A stretch of 64,000 nt of DNA from Rattus norvegicus (GCF_036323735.1 NC_086023.1:13483501-13547500); one strand, 5' to 3'; shown: positions 1 through 12,771, counted from the first letter of the stretch. A program made the numbers and translations. The notes: generated by a model not told the origin, from the letters alone.

Positions 1-298
1 ATCTTGTCTGTAGGTATGAGAAGCTCTCATTCTACCCACCTTGCTAACACAGTAACAGCTCTATAGCAAGAGCAAGAAAACCACAATGCTATAAGAATGT
101 GTCGTATAGCACCCAGTAACAGAAAAACTGTTCAGGAAAAAAGTGTTACAATTTATGAAAAGGTTATTTGTTTTATTATTTGTAGGTATATAGAAACACA
201 AAACACATACATATATATACATACAATTGTAAGCGAAAGCTTTATTTCTCTTGCTATGTTATATATATATATGTATATATATATACATATATACTTTT
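1..298. other. AT-rich non-coding DNA
   Basis: No gene or recognisable interspersed repeat. The last 40 bases (about 259-297) are an AT-rich microsatellite of TA/TATG units. Short open frames here show no family resemblance. Confidence 0.6.
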
Positions 299-417
299 AA
301 GAATGTTCTTTTTTTTTTGCTTCTTTTTTTCGGAGCTGGGGACCGAACCCAGGGCCTTGTGCTTCCTAGGCAAGCGCTCTACCACTGAGCTAAATCCCCA
401 ACCCCAAGAATGTTCTT
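299..417 (-). mobile_element. ID SINE (BC1-type) with target-site duplication
   Basis: On the minus strand the element body (about 311-405) begins ggggttggggatttagctc and carries the tRNA-like internal promoter: A box at tagctcagtggt and B box at ggttcggtcccc. It ends in an A-rich tail, seen as T-rich sequence on the plus strand. The 12-bp direct repeat aagaatgttctt flanks it exactly at 299-310 and 406-417. ID elements are mobilised by L1 machinery and are especially abundant in rat, so this copy is the best species marker in the window. Its near-consensus body and perfect TSD imply a young insertion. Confidence 0.95.
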
Positions 418-793
418 GATAGTAAAATTTGTACTTACGAATATGTCATACATATTTTTGGCGATAACTCCACGTGAAATCTCTTTGTTTTAAGTATTTA
501 TGTTAATTTAAGGATTGACCTGTGGTACTTGCACAAGCACTTCAGTATATCTGTGTGAGAGGTCACATGTTTTATGAATCCCACTGTATCCTATCAAACC
601 TGAATGTTCGCCTAGCACATCTTGGCCAGATTAACTTAGGCCATTCCATGAAAAAAATGGTTTGTTAAACTGCCACTGACTCCCTAAACTGTCCTGAAGA
701 ATGAAAAGTCTCCCATCTTTTACTATTATCAGGGGTTGGTCTGTAGTAGTGACTTGATTATACAATTACAGAACTCAGTACAAAGAAACAGCA
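418..793. other. Unique non-coding DNA
   Basis: About 375 bases with no recognisable gene, RNA or repeat. Confidence 0.5.
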
Positions 794-921
794 TTGGTTG
801 GTTGGTTGGTTGGTTGGTTGGTTGGTTGGTTGGTTGGTTGGTTGGTTGGTTGGTTGGTTGGTTAATTGTTTGATTGTTTGATTGGTTGGTTGGTTGGTTG
901 GTTGGATAGATGGATGGTTGG
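794..921. repeat. (TTGG)n microsatellite
   Basis: Near-perfect TTGG units run from 794 to about 863. They are followed by an interrupted stretch of GATT/TTGG/GATGG units to about 921. A translated Leu/Val/Gly/Trp-rich frame here is only the repeat. Confidence 0.95.
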
Positions 922-940
922 TTTGTTTGGGTTTTGCTTT

Positions 941-1315
941 TTGGGTTTTTTTAGTGGAGAAAGAGATTTATTTCATCTTACTATCTGTGGTTACAGTCCA
1001 TCACTGGAAGGAGGTCAAGGCAGGGACTTGACACAGCTACTCACAGCTCATCCATAGATCAGAGCAGAAAGAAAGAAATGTACTCAGACTTGCTTGTTCT
1101 GGTGGTTTCTTGTGCTCAGCTTGATTTCTCCTCTTATACAGATCAGGACCGCCTGCCTAGGGAATAGAGCTGCCCAGAGTTAGCTGGGTCTTCTCACATC
1201 AATCAAGAAAATCCTCACAAATAGTCCACAGGCCAACCCAGGGTAGAAAACCCTTTAAGACTCTCTTCCCATTTTATGCAAAGTTGATGATTAAGACTGA
1301 CCATCACAATATCAA
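941..1315 (-). mobile_element. Degenerate LTR-like interspersed repeat (MaLR-like), antisense
   Basis: The block resembles a common rodent repeat. In antisense it reads from an AATAAA-like end (tttattt near 967) through a region resembling 'agtccatcactgg' to 'gaccatcacaa' near 1308. The class is inferred from memory of MaLR-type LTR layout and could be wrong. No TSD was identified. Confidence 0.4.
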
Positions 1316-2184
1316 CAGCTCATGCAGAATCCAGTAGCTCCATCTGCCCCAAGTCAGCACCTCCACTGTGAATGCTAAGCCACCCTTACAAGCTGGTATG
1401 CAGTTAACCCAGAGAAGGGTACTCCTGATGATACTTTCAGGCTGGATTTTTTTTTTGATATTTTTGTATTTACATTTCAAATGTTATCCCCTTCCCCAGT
1501 TTCCCATTCATAAATCCCCTATTCAATCCCCCCTCCTCCTATATTTATGAGGGTATTCCCCTTCCTAAACACCCATCCATTCCTGCCTCCCCACCCTGAC
1601 ATTACCCTACATTGGGGGTCTAGTCTTGGCTGGAGCAAGGGCTTCTCTTCCCATTGGTGCCCAACAAGTCCATCCTCTGCTACATATGCAGCTGGAGCCA
1701 TAGGTCTGTCCATGTGTACTCTTTGGGTAGAGGTTTAGTCCCTGGGAGCTCTAGTTGGTTGGTATTGTTGTTCTTATGTGCTTGCAAACCGTTTCAGCTT
1801 CTTCAATCCTTTTTCTAACTCCTCCAGTGAAGACACCATTCTCAGCTCAATGGTTTGCTGCTAACATTTGCCTCTATATTTGTCATGCTCTGGCACAGCC
1901 TGTCAGGAGACAGCTTTATCAGACTCTTATCAGCATGCACTTATTGGCTTCAGCAATATTGTCTAGCTTTGGTGGCTGTGTGTATATGGGCTGGATCCCC
2001 AGGTGGTGCAGACTCTGAATGGCCATTCCTTCAGTCTCTGCTCCAAACTTTGTCTCCGTATTTCCTCCTATGGATATTTTTGTTCCCCCTTTTTAACAAG
2101 GACTGAAGCATCCACACTTAGGTCATCTTTCTTCTTGAGCTTCATGTGGCCTGTGGATTGTATCAGGTATTCTGAGCTTTTGGG

Positions 2185-5100
2185 CTAATATCCACTTATC
2201 AGTGGGTGTATACCATATGTGGTTTTTTTGTGATTGAGTTACCTCAGGATGATATTTTCTAGTTCCATCCATTTGCCTATGACTTTCATGAAGTCATTTT
2301 TTTTTGATAACTGAGTAGTGCCTTATTGTATAGATATACCATATTTTTTGTATCTATTCTTCTGTTGAGGAACATCTAGATTCTTTCCAGCTTCTGGGTA
2401 TTATAAAAAAGACTGGTATGAACATAGTGGGGTATGTGTTTTTGTTATATGTTGGAGCATATTTTGGGTATATGACCAGGAGTAGTATAGCTGGGTCCTC
2501 AGGTTCAATTTTCTGAGGAACATTCACACTGATTTCCACAGTGGTTGAACCAGCTTGCAATCCCACCAACAATGGAGGAGTGTTCCTCTTTCTCCACATT
2601 CTCATCAGCATCTGTTGTCACCTGAATTTTTGATCTTAGCCATTCTGACTGTTATGAGCTGGAATCTCAGGGTTGTTTTGATTTGCCTTTTCCTGATGAC
2701 TAAGGATGTTGAACATTTCTTTAGGTGCTTCTCAACCATTTGATTTTCCTCAGTTGAGAATTCTTTATTTAGCTCTGTACCCCATTTTTAATAGGGTTAT
2801 TTTGCTCTCTGGAGTCTAACTTCTTGATTTCTTTGTGTATTTTAGATATTAGCCCTCTATCATCAGATGTAGGATTGGTAAAGATCTTTTCCCAATCTGT
2901 TGGTTGCCGTTTTGTCCTAATGACAGTGTCCTTTGCCTTACAGAAGCTTTGCAGTTTTATAAGATCCCATTTGTTGATTCTTGACCTTAGAGCATAAGCC
3001 CTTGATGTTCTGTCCAGGAAATTTTCCCCAGTGCCCATGTGTTCGAGACACTCCCCCCCCCTTTTCTTCTACTATTTTGAGTATATCTGATTTTATGTGG
3101 CGGTCTTTGATCCACCTGGACTTGAGATTTCTTTGTACGGGGTGATAAGAATGGGTCCATTTGCATTTTGCTGATCTCCATTTGAACCAGCAACATATGT
3201 TGAAAATGCTATCTTTTTTACCATGGAATTGTTTTAGCTCCTTTGTCAAATATCAAGTGACCATATGTGTTTGGGTTCATTTCTAGGTTTTCAGTTCTTT
3301 TCCAATGATCTATCTGCCTGTTTTTGTACTAATCCCATACAGTTTTTATCACCTATTGCTCTATATTACAGCTCAAGATCAGGGATGGTGATCCCCTAGC
3401 AGTTCTTCTGTTGTTGAGGATAGTTTTCAATATCCTGGATTTTTTCTTATTCCAAATAAATTTACAAATTGCTCTTTCTAACTTTGAAGAATTGAGTTGG
3501 AATTTTCATGGGAATTGCATTGAATCTGCAAATTCCTTTCAGCAAGATAGCCATTTTTACTATATTAACCCTACAAATCACTGAGCATGAGAGATCTTTC
3601 CATCTTCTGAGATCTTCAATTTCTTTCTTCAGAGACTTGAAGTTCTTGTCATACAGATCTTTCACTTGCTTGGTTAGAGTCACACCAAGGTTTTTTATAT
3701 TATTTGGAACTATTGTGAAGGGTGTAATTTCCCTAATTTCTTTCTCAGCCTGTTTATCCTTTGAGTAGAGGAAGACTACTGATTTGTTTGAGTTAATTTT
3801 ATACCCAGCCACTTTGCTGAAGTTGTTTATCAGGCTTAGTAGTTCACGTAAGTATACTATCATATCTGCAAGAAACAGATATTTTGACTTCTTCCTTTCC
3901 GGTTTGTATCCTTTGATCTCCTTTTGTTATCTGTCTGTCCTGGCTAGGACTTTGAGTAGTATACTGAATAAGTGGGGAGAGAGCAGGCAGTCTTGGGTAG
4001 TACCTGATTTTAGTTGAATTGCTTTAAGTTTCTCTCCATTTATTTCATGTTGGCTACTGTTTTGCTGTATATTGATTTTACTATGTTTAGGTATGGGCCT
4101 TGAATTCCTGATCTTTAGAGAACTTTTATCATGAAGGAGTGTTGAATTTTGTCTAATGTTTTCTCACCATCTAATGAAATGATCATGTGTTGTTTGGTTT
4201 TTTTGTTTGTTCGTTTGTTTGTTTTAGTTTCTTTATGTAGTGGATTACATTAATGGGTTTCTGTATATTGAACCATCTCTGCATCTCTGGGATGAATTCT
4301 ACTTGATCATGATGGATGAGACTATTGATATTTTCTTGGATTCAGTTTGCAAGAATTTGAGTATTTTTCCGTCGATATTCATAAGGGAAATTGGTCTGAA
4401 GTTCTCTTTCTTTGTTGGGTCTTTGTGTGGTTTAGGTATAAGTGTAATTGTGGCTTCATAGAAGAAATTGGGTAGTGCTCCTTCTGTTTCTATTTTGTGG
4501 AATAGTTTGGACAATATTGGTATTAGGTCTTTTATGGAGGTCAGATAGAATTCTCCACTAAACCTATCTGGTTCTGGACATTTTTTGGTTGGGAGACTTT
4601 TAATAACTATTTCTATTTCTTTAGGAGTTATGGGACTGTTTAGTTGGTTTATATGATTCTGATTTAACTTTGGTACCTGATATCTATCTAGAAAATTGTC
4701 CATTTCATCTAAATTTTCCAGTTTTGTAGTAAGATCTGATTATTTTTTAATTTCCTCAGATTGTGTTGTTATTTCTCCCTTTTCATTTCTCATTTTGTTA
4801 ATTTGGATACTCTCTCTGTGCCCTCTGGTTAGTCTGGCTATCTTGTTGATTTTCTCAAAGAACCATCTCCTGGTTTTATTGATTCTTTGTATAGTTCTTT
4901 TTGTTTCTACTTGGTTGACTGCAGTCCTGAGTTTATTTCCTGCCATCTTCTCCTCTTGGGAGTATTTGCTTCTTTTTGTTGTCGACCTTCTAGGTGTACT
5001 GTCAAGTTGCTAGTGTATGCTCTCTCCATTTTTCTTTTTGGAGGCACTCAGAGCTATGAGTTTCCCTCTTAGCACTGCTTTCATTCTGCCCCATATGTTT

Positions 5101-5985
5101 GGGTATGTTGTGCCTTCGTTTTCATTAAATTCTAAAAAGTCTATATTTTCTGTCTTTATTTCTTCCTTGACTAAGTTATCATTTAGTAGAGCAGTTTTCA
5201 ACTTCCACGTGTATGTGGGCTTTCTGTTGCTTTTGTTGTTATTGAAGACGAGCCTTGTCCATGGTAATCTGATAGGATGCATGGGATTATTTTTAATCTT
5301 CTTGTATCTGTTGAGGTCTGTTTTCTGCCCGATTATACGGTCAATTTTGGAGAGGGTAGCATGAAGTGCTGAGAAGAAGGTATATTCTTTTCTTTTAGAA
5401 TGATATATTCTATAAATCTGTTAAATCCATTTGGTTCATAACTTCTGTTAGTTTATCTATATCTCTGTTTAGTTCCTGTTTCCATGATCTGAGAGTGGGG
5501 TGCTTAAATCTCCCACTATTATTGTGTGAGATGTAACATGTGCTTTGGGCTTTAGTAAGGTATCCTTATGACTGTAGGTGCCCTTGCATTTGGAAAATAA
5601 ATGTTTAGAATTGAGAGTTCATCTTGCTGGATCTTTCCTTTGATGAATACGAAGTGTCCTTCCTTATCTTTTTTGATACGTTTTGGTTGAAAGTCGATTT
5701 TATTCGCTATTAGGATGCTTGCTCCAGCTTGCTTCTTCGGAACATTTGCTTGGAAAATTGTTTTCCAGCCTTTTACTCTGAGGTAGTGTCTGTCTTTGTC
5801 ACTGAAGTGTGTTTCCTGTATTCAGTAAAATGCTGGGTCCTCTTTACATATCCTGTCTTTTAGTCTATGTCTTTTTATTGGGAAATTGAATCTGCTGTTG
5901 TTATGAGATATTAAGGAATAGTGATTGTTGTTTACTGTAATTTTTTTGTTAGAGGTGAAATAATGTGTGTGTGGCTCTCTTCTTT
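2185..5985 (-). pseudogene. L1 ORF2 pseudogene (endonuclease/reverse transcriptase), copy A
   Basis: Intact L1 ORF2 encodes an APE-type endonuclease, a reverse transcriptase and a C-terminal Cys motif that together do target-primed reverse transcription. Fragments of each part are visible: endonuclease-proximal peptides at about 5010-5282, RT fingers at 4299-4703 (includes KPHKDPTKKENFRPISLMN) and post-catalytic RT at 3462-3863 (includes INNFSKVAGYKINSNKS). The natural TAG stop is kept at 2185-2187. Lesions include a missing GAT codon that removes one Asp of the FADD catalytic motif (near 3861-3870). Two adjacent TGA codons (2602-2607) interrupt the CX3CX7HX4C motif, and there are many frameshifts between. 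The start codon cannot be placed confidently. Confidence 0.9.
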
Positions 5986-6004
5986 TGGGTTTATTTCAAA
6001 GAGA

Positions 6005-7095
6005 TTACTTTCTTGCTTTTTCTAGGGTACAGTTTCCTTCCTTGTGTTGGAGTTTCCATCTGTTATCCTTTGCAGGGCTGGATTTGTGGAAAGATATTTT
6101 GTACATTTGGTTTTGTCATTGAATATCTTGGTTTTTCCATCTATGTTAATTGAGGGGTTTGGACGATATAATAGCTTGGGCTAGCATTTGTATTCTCTTG
6201 AGGTCTGTATGACATCTTCCCAGGATCTTCTGGCTTTCACAGTCTCTGGTGAGAAGTCTGGTGTAATTCTGATAGGTCTGCCTTTATATGTTACTTGACC
6301 TTTTTCCCTTATTGCTTTTACTATTCTTTCTTTGTTTTGTGCATTTTGTGTTTTGACTATTATGTGGCAGGAGGAATTTCTTTTCTGGTCCAATGTATTT
6401 GGAGTTCTGGAGGTTTCTTGTATGTTTATAGGCATCTCTTTTTTAGGTTAGGGAAGTTTTCTTCTATAATCTTGTTGAATATATTTCTGTCCCTTTAAGT
6501 TGGGCATCTTCACTCTCTTCTATACCTATTATCTTTAGGTTTGATCTCCTCATTGTGTCCTGGACTTCCTGGATGTTTTGGGTTAGGAGCTTTTTGCATT
6601 TTACATTTTCTTTGATGGTTGTGTCAATGTTTTCTATGGTATCTTCTGTCCCTAAGATTCTCTCTTCTATCTCTTGTATTCTGTTGGTGATACTCTCATA
6701 CATGACCCCTGATCTATTTCCTAGGTTTTCTATCTCCAGGGTTGTCTCCCTTTGTGGTTTCTTTACTGTTTCTATTTCCATTTTTAGATCCTGACTTATT
6801 TTGTTCACTTCCTTCACCTGTTTGGTTGTGTTTTCCTGTACTTCTTTGATTTTTGTGTTTCCTCTTTAAGGGCTTCTACTTGTTTACCTGTGTTGTCCTG
6901 TATTTCTTTAAGTGAGTTATTTATGTCCATCTTAAAGTCCTTTATCATCATCCTGAGATGTGATTTTTAAATCCAAATCTTTCTCTTCCGGTGTTTCGGG
7001 ATATCCAGTATTTGCTGTGGTGGGGGAACTGGTTCTGATAATGCCAAGTGATCTTGGTTTCTGTTGCTTAGGTTCCTAAGTTTGCCTCTTGCCAT
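6005..7095 (-). pseudogene. L1 ORF1 pseudogene (RNA-binding chaperone), copy A
   Basis: ORF1p is a coiled-coil trimer that binds L1 RNA and acts as a chaperone. The ATG at 7093-7095 is placed by the conserved opening MARGK. The coiled-coil segment is readable at about 6464-6817 (includes ESITNRIQEIEERILGTEDT). The RNA-binding/C-terminal part is at 6181-6435 (includes NAQNKERIVKAIREKGQVTY). A stop at 6181-6183 truncates the frame, while the ancestral stop is inferred at 6005-6007 after AKARK. Frameshifts separate the readable pieces. It lies just upstream of ORF2 with the usual short L1 spacing. Confidence 0.88.
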
Positions 7096-7432
7096 CTGGT
7101 TGTCTCTCATGTTAGCTTGCTTTTCTGTCTTTGACAGTGGCTTAGCCCTGGTGTAAGCCTATCTGTCAGCACTCCTGGAGACTGGCTTTCTCCCAGTAGG
7201 ATTTGGGTACAGAGAACTGTGGGACTAGGTCAGCTTTAGGCACAGGCACAAACCTGAAGGTTCCTGTCCCAGACTTCTCCTAGGTTCCTGTGTCCAGAGG
7301 GCACTGGGCCATGAATGTTAGCAGAAGTGGCAGTCTCCCCTAAGCTCTCAGGAATGTCTGTACTTCTGAGATTCCAGCTCTCCCTTCCCACAGGATTTGG
7401 GTACAGAATTCTGTGGGACAGGGTCAGCTTTA
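7096..7432 (-). promoter_or_regulatory. L1 5' UTR with monomer-like repeats, copy A
   Basis: A motif beginning aggatttgggtacaga recurs at about 7198 and 7392, a spacing of 194 bases. This suggests one and a fraction tandem monomers. In rodent L1s such 5' monomers carry the internal RNA polymerase II promoter. Activity here is not implied, since the element is degenerate. Confidence 0.65.
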
Positions 7433-7831
7433 TTTTTTAATCCAAACAATTTTTATTCTTTGCAGTTTCTTTTAAATTAAAGTATAATTATATTGTTTCT
7501 TCTTTCCAGTCCCTCCCATATTCCCTCTCACTCTCATATTTATGACCTTTTCTTTGATCATTATTATTATACACACACGTATATGTATTTGTATATGCAT
7601 ATTTATATGTGATTATATAACATAAATATGCAAACTGTTAAGTCCATTTAGTGTTGTTTATATTATATAATTTCAGGAATGACCACTAGGTATTAATCAA
7701 CAAAAATGCTAACTTTTTATTTTATTGCAGGCATTAGTTGTCTGTAAATTTTTGTCTAGATGTATCATCCCATGAGATTTCTCCTTCCACATTAGCATAT
7801 ACATTGATATTATCATTGTTTCTTTCTTATT
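7433..7831 (-). mobile_element. Lx-type L1 3'-UTR repeat, left part (antisense)
   Basis: The sequence matches a common rodent Lx-type 3' UTR read in antisense: a T-rich end, then tccctcccatattccctctc, then AT-rich CA/TA simple sequence near 7570-7620. It stops abruptly at the 9-bp repeat tttcttatt (7823-7831). The family sequence appears to resume at 14158, on the far side of L1 copy B. This is therefore the host element into which copy B inserted. Confidence 0.65.
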
Positions 7832-8900
7832 TTATGGGTTATTTTATTTATTGACATTTCAAAGGTTGTCCCTTTTCCTGGTCTCCCCTCCACAAACCCC
7901 CATCTCATCCCCTCCCCCTTTTACCTCTATGAGGCTCCTCTCCAACCTACCTACCCACACCCACCTCACCACTCTAGCATCCTCCTAGGCTTGGGCACCA
8001 AGCCTTGAAGGGACCAAAGGCCTTCCTTCTCATTGATGCCAGGTAAGGCAATCTTCTGCTACATATGTAGCTGGACCCATGGACCCAATCAAATTTACTC
8101 TTTGGTTGGTGGTTTGGTCCCTGGGAGCTCTGGTAAGTTGGTATTGTTGTTCTTTCTACGGTGCTACAATCCCCTTTAGCTGCTTCACTCCTTCCTCTAA
8201 CTCTTCCATTGGGCTCCACAGACATAGTCCAATGGTTGGTTATGAGTATTTGCCTCTGTCTTAGTCAGGTACTGGCAGAGCCTCTCAGAGGAAAGCTATA
8301 CCAGGCTCCTGTCAGCAAGCACTTCTTGGCATCAGCAATATTATCAGGGTTTGGTGTCTGCAGGTGGGATGGATTCCAAGGTGGGGTCATCTCTGGACAG
8401 CTTTTCTTTAGTCTCTGCTTCACATTTTTGTCCCTGCATTTCTTTTAGACAGGAACAATTCTGGGTTAAAATTGTTGACATAGTAAGGCGACCCCATCCA
8501 TCAACTGGGGGCCATGCCTATGTACTAGAGGTGGTCTAAACACTTTCTACTACCCCTTTGTTGGGTATTTCGGCTACCGTCATCACCATTGGGTCCTGGG
8601 AGCCTCTCCCTTCCCTGGTATCTAGGACTATCTAGTGGCTTCCCCCAGTTCCCGACCCACCATTGCTACACATTTCTATTCATTTTCCTGACCCTTTAGA
8701 TTTCTCTCCTGTCTCTTCTCATGCCTGATATTGCTCCCCCTTCCCTGCCTCCCTTCCTGCAAGGCCTCTCCCTACCTCTATCTCCTGTGATTATTTTGTT
8801 CCCCTTCTCTGTACGATTGACGCATTCACACTTTGATCTTCCTTCTTCTTAAGCTCCATATGTTTTGTGGGTTGTATTGTGGGCATTAAGAACTTTGGGG

Positions 8901-11900
8901 CTAATATCCAATTATCAGTGGGTGCATAGCATGTGTGGTTTCTTTATGTCTGGATTATCTCACTCAGGGTCATATTTTCTAGTTCTATCCATTTGCCTAA
9001 GAACTTTATGAAGTCATTGTTTTTAATAGTACTCCATTGTGTAAATGTACCACATTTTCTGTATCCATTTCTCTGTTGAAGGACATCTGGGTCCTTTCCA
9101 GCTTCTGGCTATTATAAATAAGACTGCTATAAACATAGTGGGACATGTGTCCTTGTTATATGTTGGGTCACCTTTTGGGTATATGCCCCAGGAGTAGTAT
9201 AGCTGGGTCCTCAGGTAGTACTATGTCCAATTTTCTGAGGAACCTCCAGACTGATTTCCAGAGTGCTTATACCAGCTTGTAATCCTACCAACAATGGAGA
9301 AGTGTTTCTCTTTGTCCACATCTTCACCAGCATCTACTCTCACTTGACTTTTTGATCTTGGCCATTCTGATCGGTGTGAGGTAGAATCTCAGGGATTTTT
9401 GATTTGCATTTCTGTGATAACTAAGGATGTTGAACATTTGCCTAGGTGCTTCTCAGCCATTCAAAGTTCCTCAGTTGAGAATTCTTTGTTTAGCTCTGTA
9501 CACAATTCTTAATAGAGTTATTTGGTTCTCTGGAATTTACCATCTTAAGTTCTTTGTATATTTTGGATATTAGCCCTCTATCAGTTGTAGGGTTGGTAAA
9601 TATCTTTTCACAATGTGTAGCTTGCCATTTTGTGCTATTGACAGTGACCTTAGCCTTAGAGAAGCTTTTCAATCTCAGGAGTTCCCATTTGTCCATTTTT
9701 GATCTTAGAGCCTGAGGTAATCTTTGCCTGTGCTGATGTGTTCAAGGCTCTTTCCTACTTACTCTTCTACTACATTCAGCATATCTGATTTTGTGTGGGT
9801 GTCCTTGGTCCACTTGGACCTAAGATTTGAACATAAAGCTAAGAATGGATCAATTTGCATTCTTCTACATGCCTCCCACCAGTTGAACCAGCACCATTTG
9901 TTGAAAATGGTGAATTTTTCTACTGGATGGTTTTGGCATCTCTGTCAAAGATCAAGTGACAATAGGTATGTGAATTTATTTCTGGATCCTCAATTCTATT
10001 CTGTTGATCATCTGTATGTCTCTTTACCAGTACCATGAGATTTTTATCACTATTGCTCTGTAATACACCTTAAAGTCAGGGATGATGATTCTGCAAACAG
10101 TTCTTTTATTGTTTATAATAGTTTTTACTATCATGGATTTTTTTGTTATTCTGGATGAATTTGAGAATTTTTCTTTCTATCGTTGTGACAAATTGAGTTG
10201 GAATTTTGATAATGAGATACCATTGAATCTGTAGATTGCTTTTTGTAAGATGGCCATTTTTACTGTTAATCCAGCCAAACCATGAGCATGGAAGATAAAT
10301 CTTCTGAGATCTTGGATTTCTTTCTTCAGAGACTTGAAGTTCTTGTCATACAGATCCTTCACTTGCTTGGTTAGAGTCACAACAAGATATGTTGTATTAT
10401 TTGTGACTACTGTGAAGGACGTTGTTCCCCTAACTTCTTTCTCAGTCCATTTATCCTTTGTATAGAAGAAGGCTGCTGATTTGTTTGAGTTAATTTTATA
10501 TCCATCCACTTTGCTGAAGTTGTTTATCAGCTGTAGGAGTTCTCTGGTAGAATTTTTGGGGTTGCTTATGTATACTGTCATATCATCTGAAAATAGTGTT
10601 ACCTTGAAATCTTTCTTTTCAATATCCCTTTGATCTTCTTTTGTTGTCTAATTTCTCTGGCTAGAACTTCAAGCACTATATTGAATAAATAGGAAGAGAG
10701 TAGGCAGACTTGTCTTGTCCTGATTTTAGTAGGATTACTTCAAGTTTCTCTTCATTTAATTTAATGTTAGCTATTGGTTTGCTGTATACTGCATTTAAGA
10801 AGTGTAGGTTCATGCCTTTCCAAGACTTTTAACATTAAGGGGTGTTGTATTTGGCTTTTTCAGCATCTAATGAGATGGGTTTTTCTTTGAGTTTTTTTAA
10901 TGTATAATCTCGTATTTTAATTTTGCCTTATCAAATCCAATGGATTAATCAGCATCCTCTGTTGGTTTTGTTACAAGTTCAGTGGAATATTGTCAACAAT
11001 AGAGACGTCAATGGATTTCTATGTATTGAATCATCTGTGCATCCCTGTGATAAAGCCTACTTGATCATGTTGAATGATAGTTTTGATGTGTTCTTGGATT
11101 CGATTTGCAAGAACTCTATTGAGTATTTTTGCATCAGTATTCATAGGAGTAATTGTTCTGAAGTTCTCTTTCTTTGTTGGGTCTTTGTGTGGTTTACGTG
11201 TAAGCATAATTGTGGCTTCATATAACGAATTGAGTAGTGTTGTTTCTGTTTGTATTTTGTAGAATAATTTGAGGAGTAAGAGTATTGGGTCTTTTTTGAA
11301 GGTCTGATAAACTTATGCATTAAAACCATCTGGTCCTGGGCTACTTTTGGTTGGGTGACTTTTAATGACTGCTTCTTTTTCCTTAGGGTTTACAGGAATG
11401 TTTAGACAGTTTATCTGATCCTGATTTAACTTTGGTACCTGGTATCTTGTCTAGAAAATCATCCATTTCATCTAGATTTTCCAATTTTGTTGAGTATAGG
11501 CTAGTGTACTAGGATCTGATGATTTTTTGAATTTCCTCAGTTTCTGTTGATTTTGTTAATTTGAATACTGTCTCTGTGCCTTCTAGTTAGTCTGGCTAAG
11601 GGTTTTTTTTTTCTTGTTGATTTTCTAAAAGAACCAGCTCCTGGTTTTGTTGATTCTTTGTTTAGTTCTCTTTGTTTCTACTTGGTTGCTTTCAGGCCCA
11701 AGTTTGATTATTTGTTGCTGTCTACTCCTCTTGAGTGTATTTGCTTCGTTTTGTTCTATGGCTTTCAGATGTGCTGTCAAACTGCTAGTGTAGGATCTCT
11801 CTATTTTCATTATGAAGACACTCAGATCTATGATTTTCCCTCTTAGCACTGCTTTCATTGTGTCCCATAAGTTTAGGTATACTGTGCCTTCGTTTTTGTT

Positions 11901-12761
11901 AAATTCTAAAAAGCTTTTAACTTCTTTATTTCTCCCACAAACGAGTTATCATTGAGCAGTTGTTCAGCACATGAATATGTGGACTTCCTGTGGTTATTGT
12001 TGTTATTGAAGACCAGCCTTAGTCCATGGCGATCTGATAGGATGCATGGGATTAGTTCTACTTATATTGGTTGAGGCTTGTTTTGTGTCTGATTATATGG
12101 TCAGTTTTTGAGATGGTACCATGGTGCTGAGAAGAAGGTATATTCTTTCATTTTAGGTGAAAGATTCTGAAGATATCTATTAAATTTATTTGGTTAATAA
12201 TTTCTGTTAATTTCACTGTGACTCTGTTTAGTTTCTGTTTCCATGACCTGCCCATTGGTGAGAGTTGGGTGTTAAAGTCTCCCACTATTTTGTGAGCTTC
12301 TATGTGTGCTTTGAGCTTTAGTCGAGTTTCTTTTACAAAGGCAGGTGCCCTTCATTGTGACATGGATCTTAAGAATTGAGAGTTAATCTTGGTGGATTTT
12401 TCCTTTGATAAATATAAAGTGTCCTTCCCCATTCTTTTTGATAACTTTTGATTGTAGGTCTATTTTAGTGGATATTAGAATGGCTACTCCAACTTATTTC
12501 TTGGGACCATTTGCTTGGAAAATTGTTTTCTAGCCTTTTACTCTAAGTTGGTGTTTATCTTTGTCAATGAGGTGTGTTTTCTATATGAGGCAAAATGCCA
12601 AGTCCTGTTTACTTATCCAGTAAATTAGTCTATGTCTCTTTATTGGAAAATTGAGTCCATTGATTTTGAGAGTTATTAAAGACCAATGATTGTTGCTTCC
12701 TGTTATTTTTGTTGTTAGAGGTAGAATTATGTTTGGATGGGTTCTCCTCTTTTGGGTTCAT
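8901..12761 (-). pseudogene. L1 ORF2 pseudogene, copy B
   Basis: A start ATG is retained (12759-12761, peptide opening MNPKEEN) and so is a TAG stop (8901-8903). The RT catalytic motif is readable as FSDD (10582-10593), where rodent L1 normally has FADD, so both Asp residues survive. The flanking peptide at 10177-10581 includes INNFSKVDGYKINSNKS and KQVKDLYDKNFKSLKKEI. A connection-region fragment lies at 9490-9696. An endonuclease/RT linker fragment lies at 11625-11858 (SLTAHLKAIEQNEANTLKRS). Many frameshifts and stops separate these pieces, so no functional protein is possible. Confidence 0.9.
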
Positions 12762-12771
12762 TGTGAAAAGT

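Larger units (their letters stand above)
1447..7432 (-). mobile_element. L1 LINE copy A, near full length, defective
   Basis: Reading the minus strand, the order is a 5' UTR with about 194-bp monomer-like repeats (7096-7432), ORF1 (7095-6005), ORF2 (about 5985-2185) and a 3' UTR (2184-1447). The poly(A) end appears as a T run at about 1450-1459, next to the L1 3'-end signature acatttcaaatg. Both ORFs are broken by many stops and frameshifts, so the copy cannot transpose by itself. No convincing TSD was found. The 5' end abuts the T-rich end of an older Lx-type repeat at 7433. Three other long L1 copies lie in this window. Confidence 0.92.

Noticed and set aside
299..417. A functional tRNA-Ala or BC1 RNA gene
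   Set aside because: The A-rich tail and TSD show it is an ID retroposon copy. No neuronal BC1 gene context is visible.
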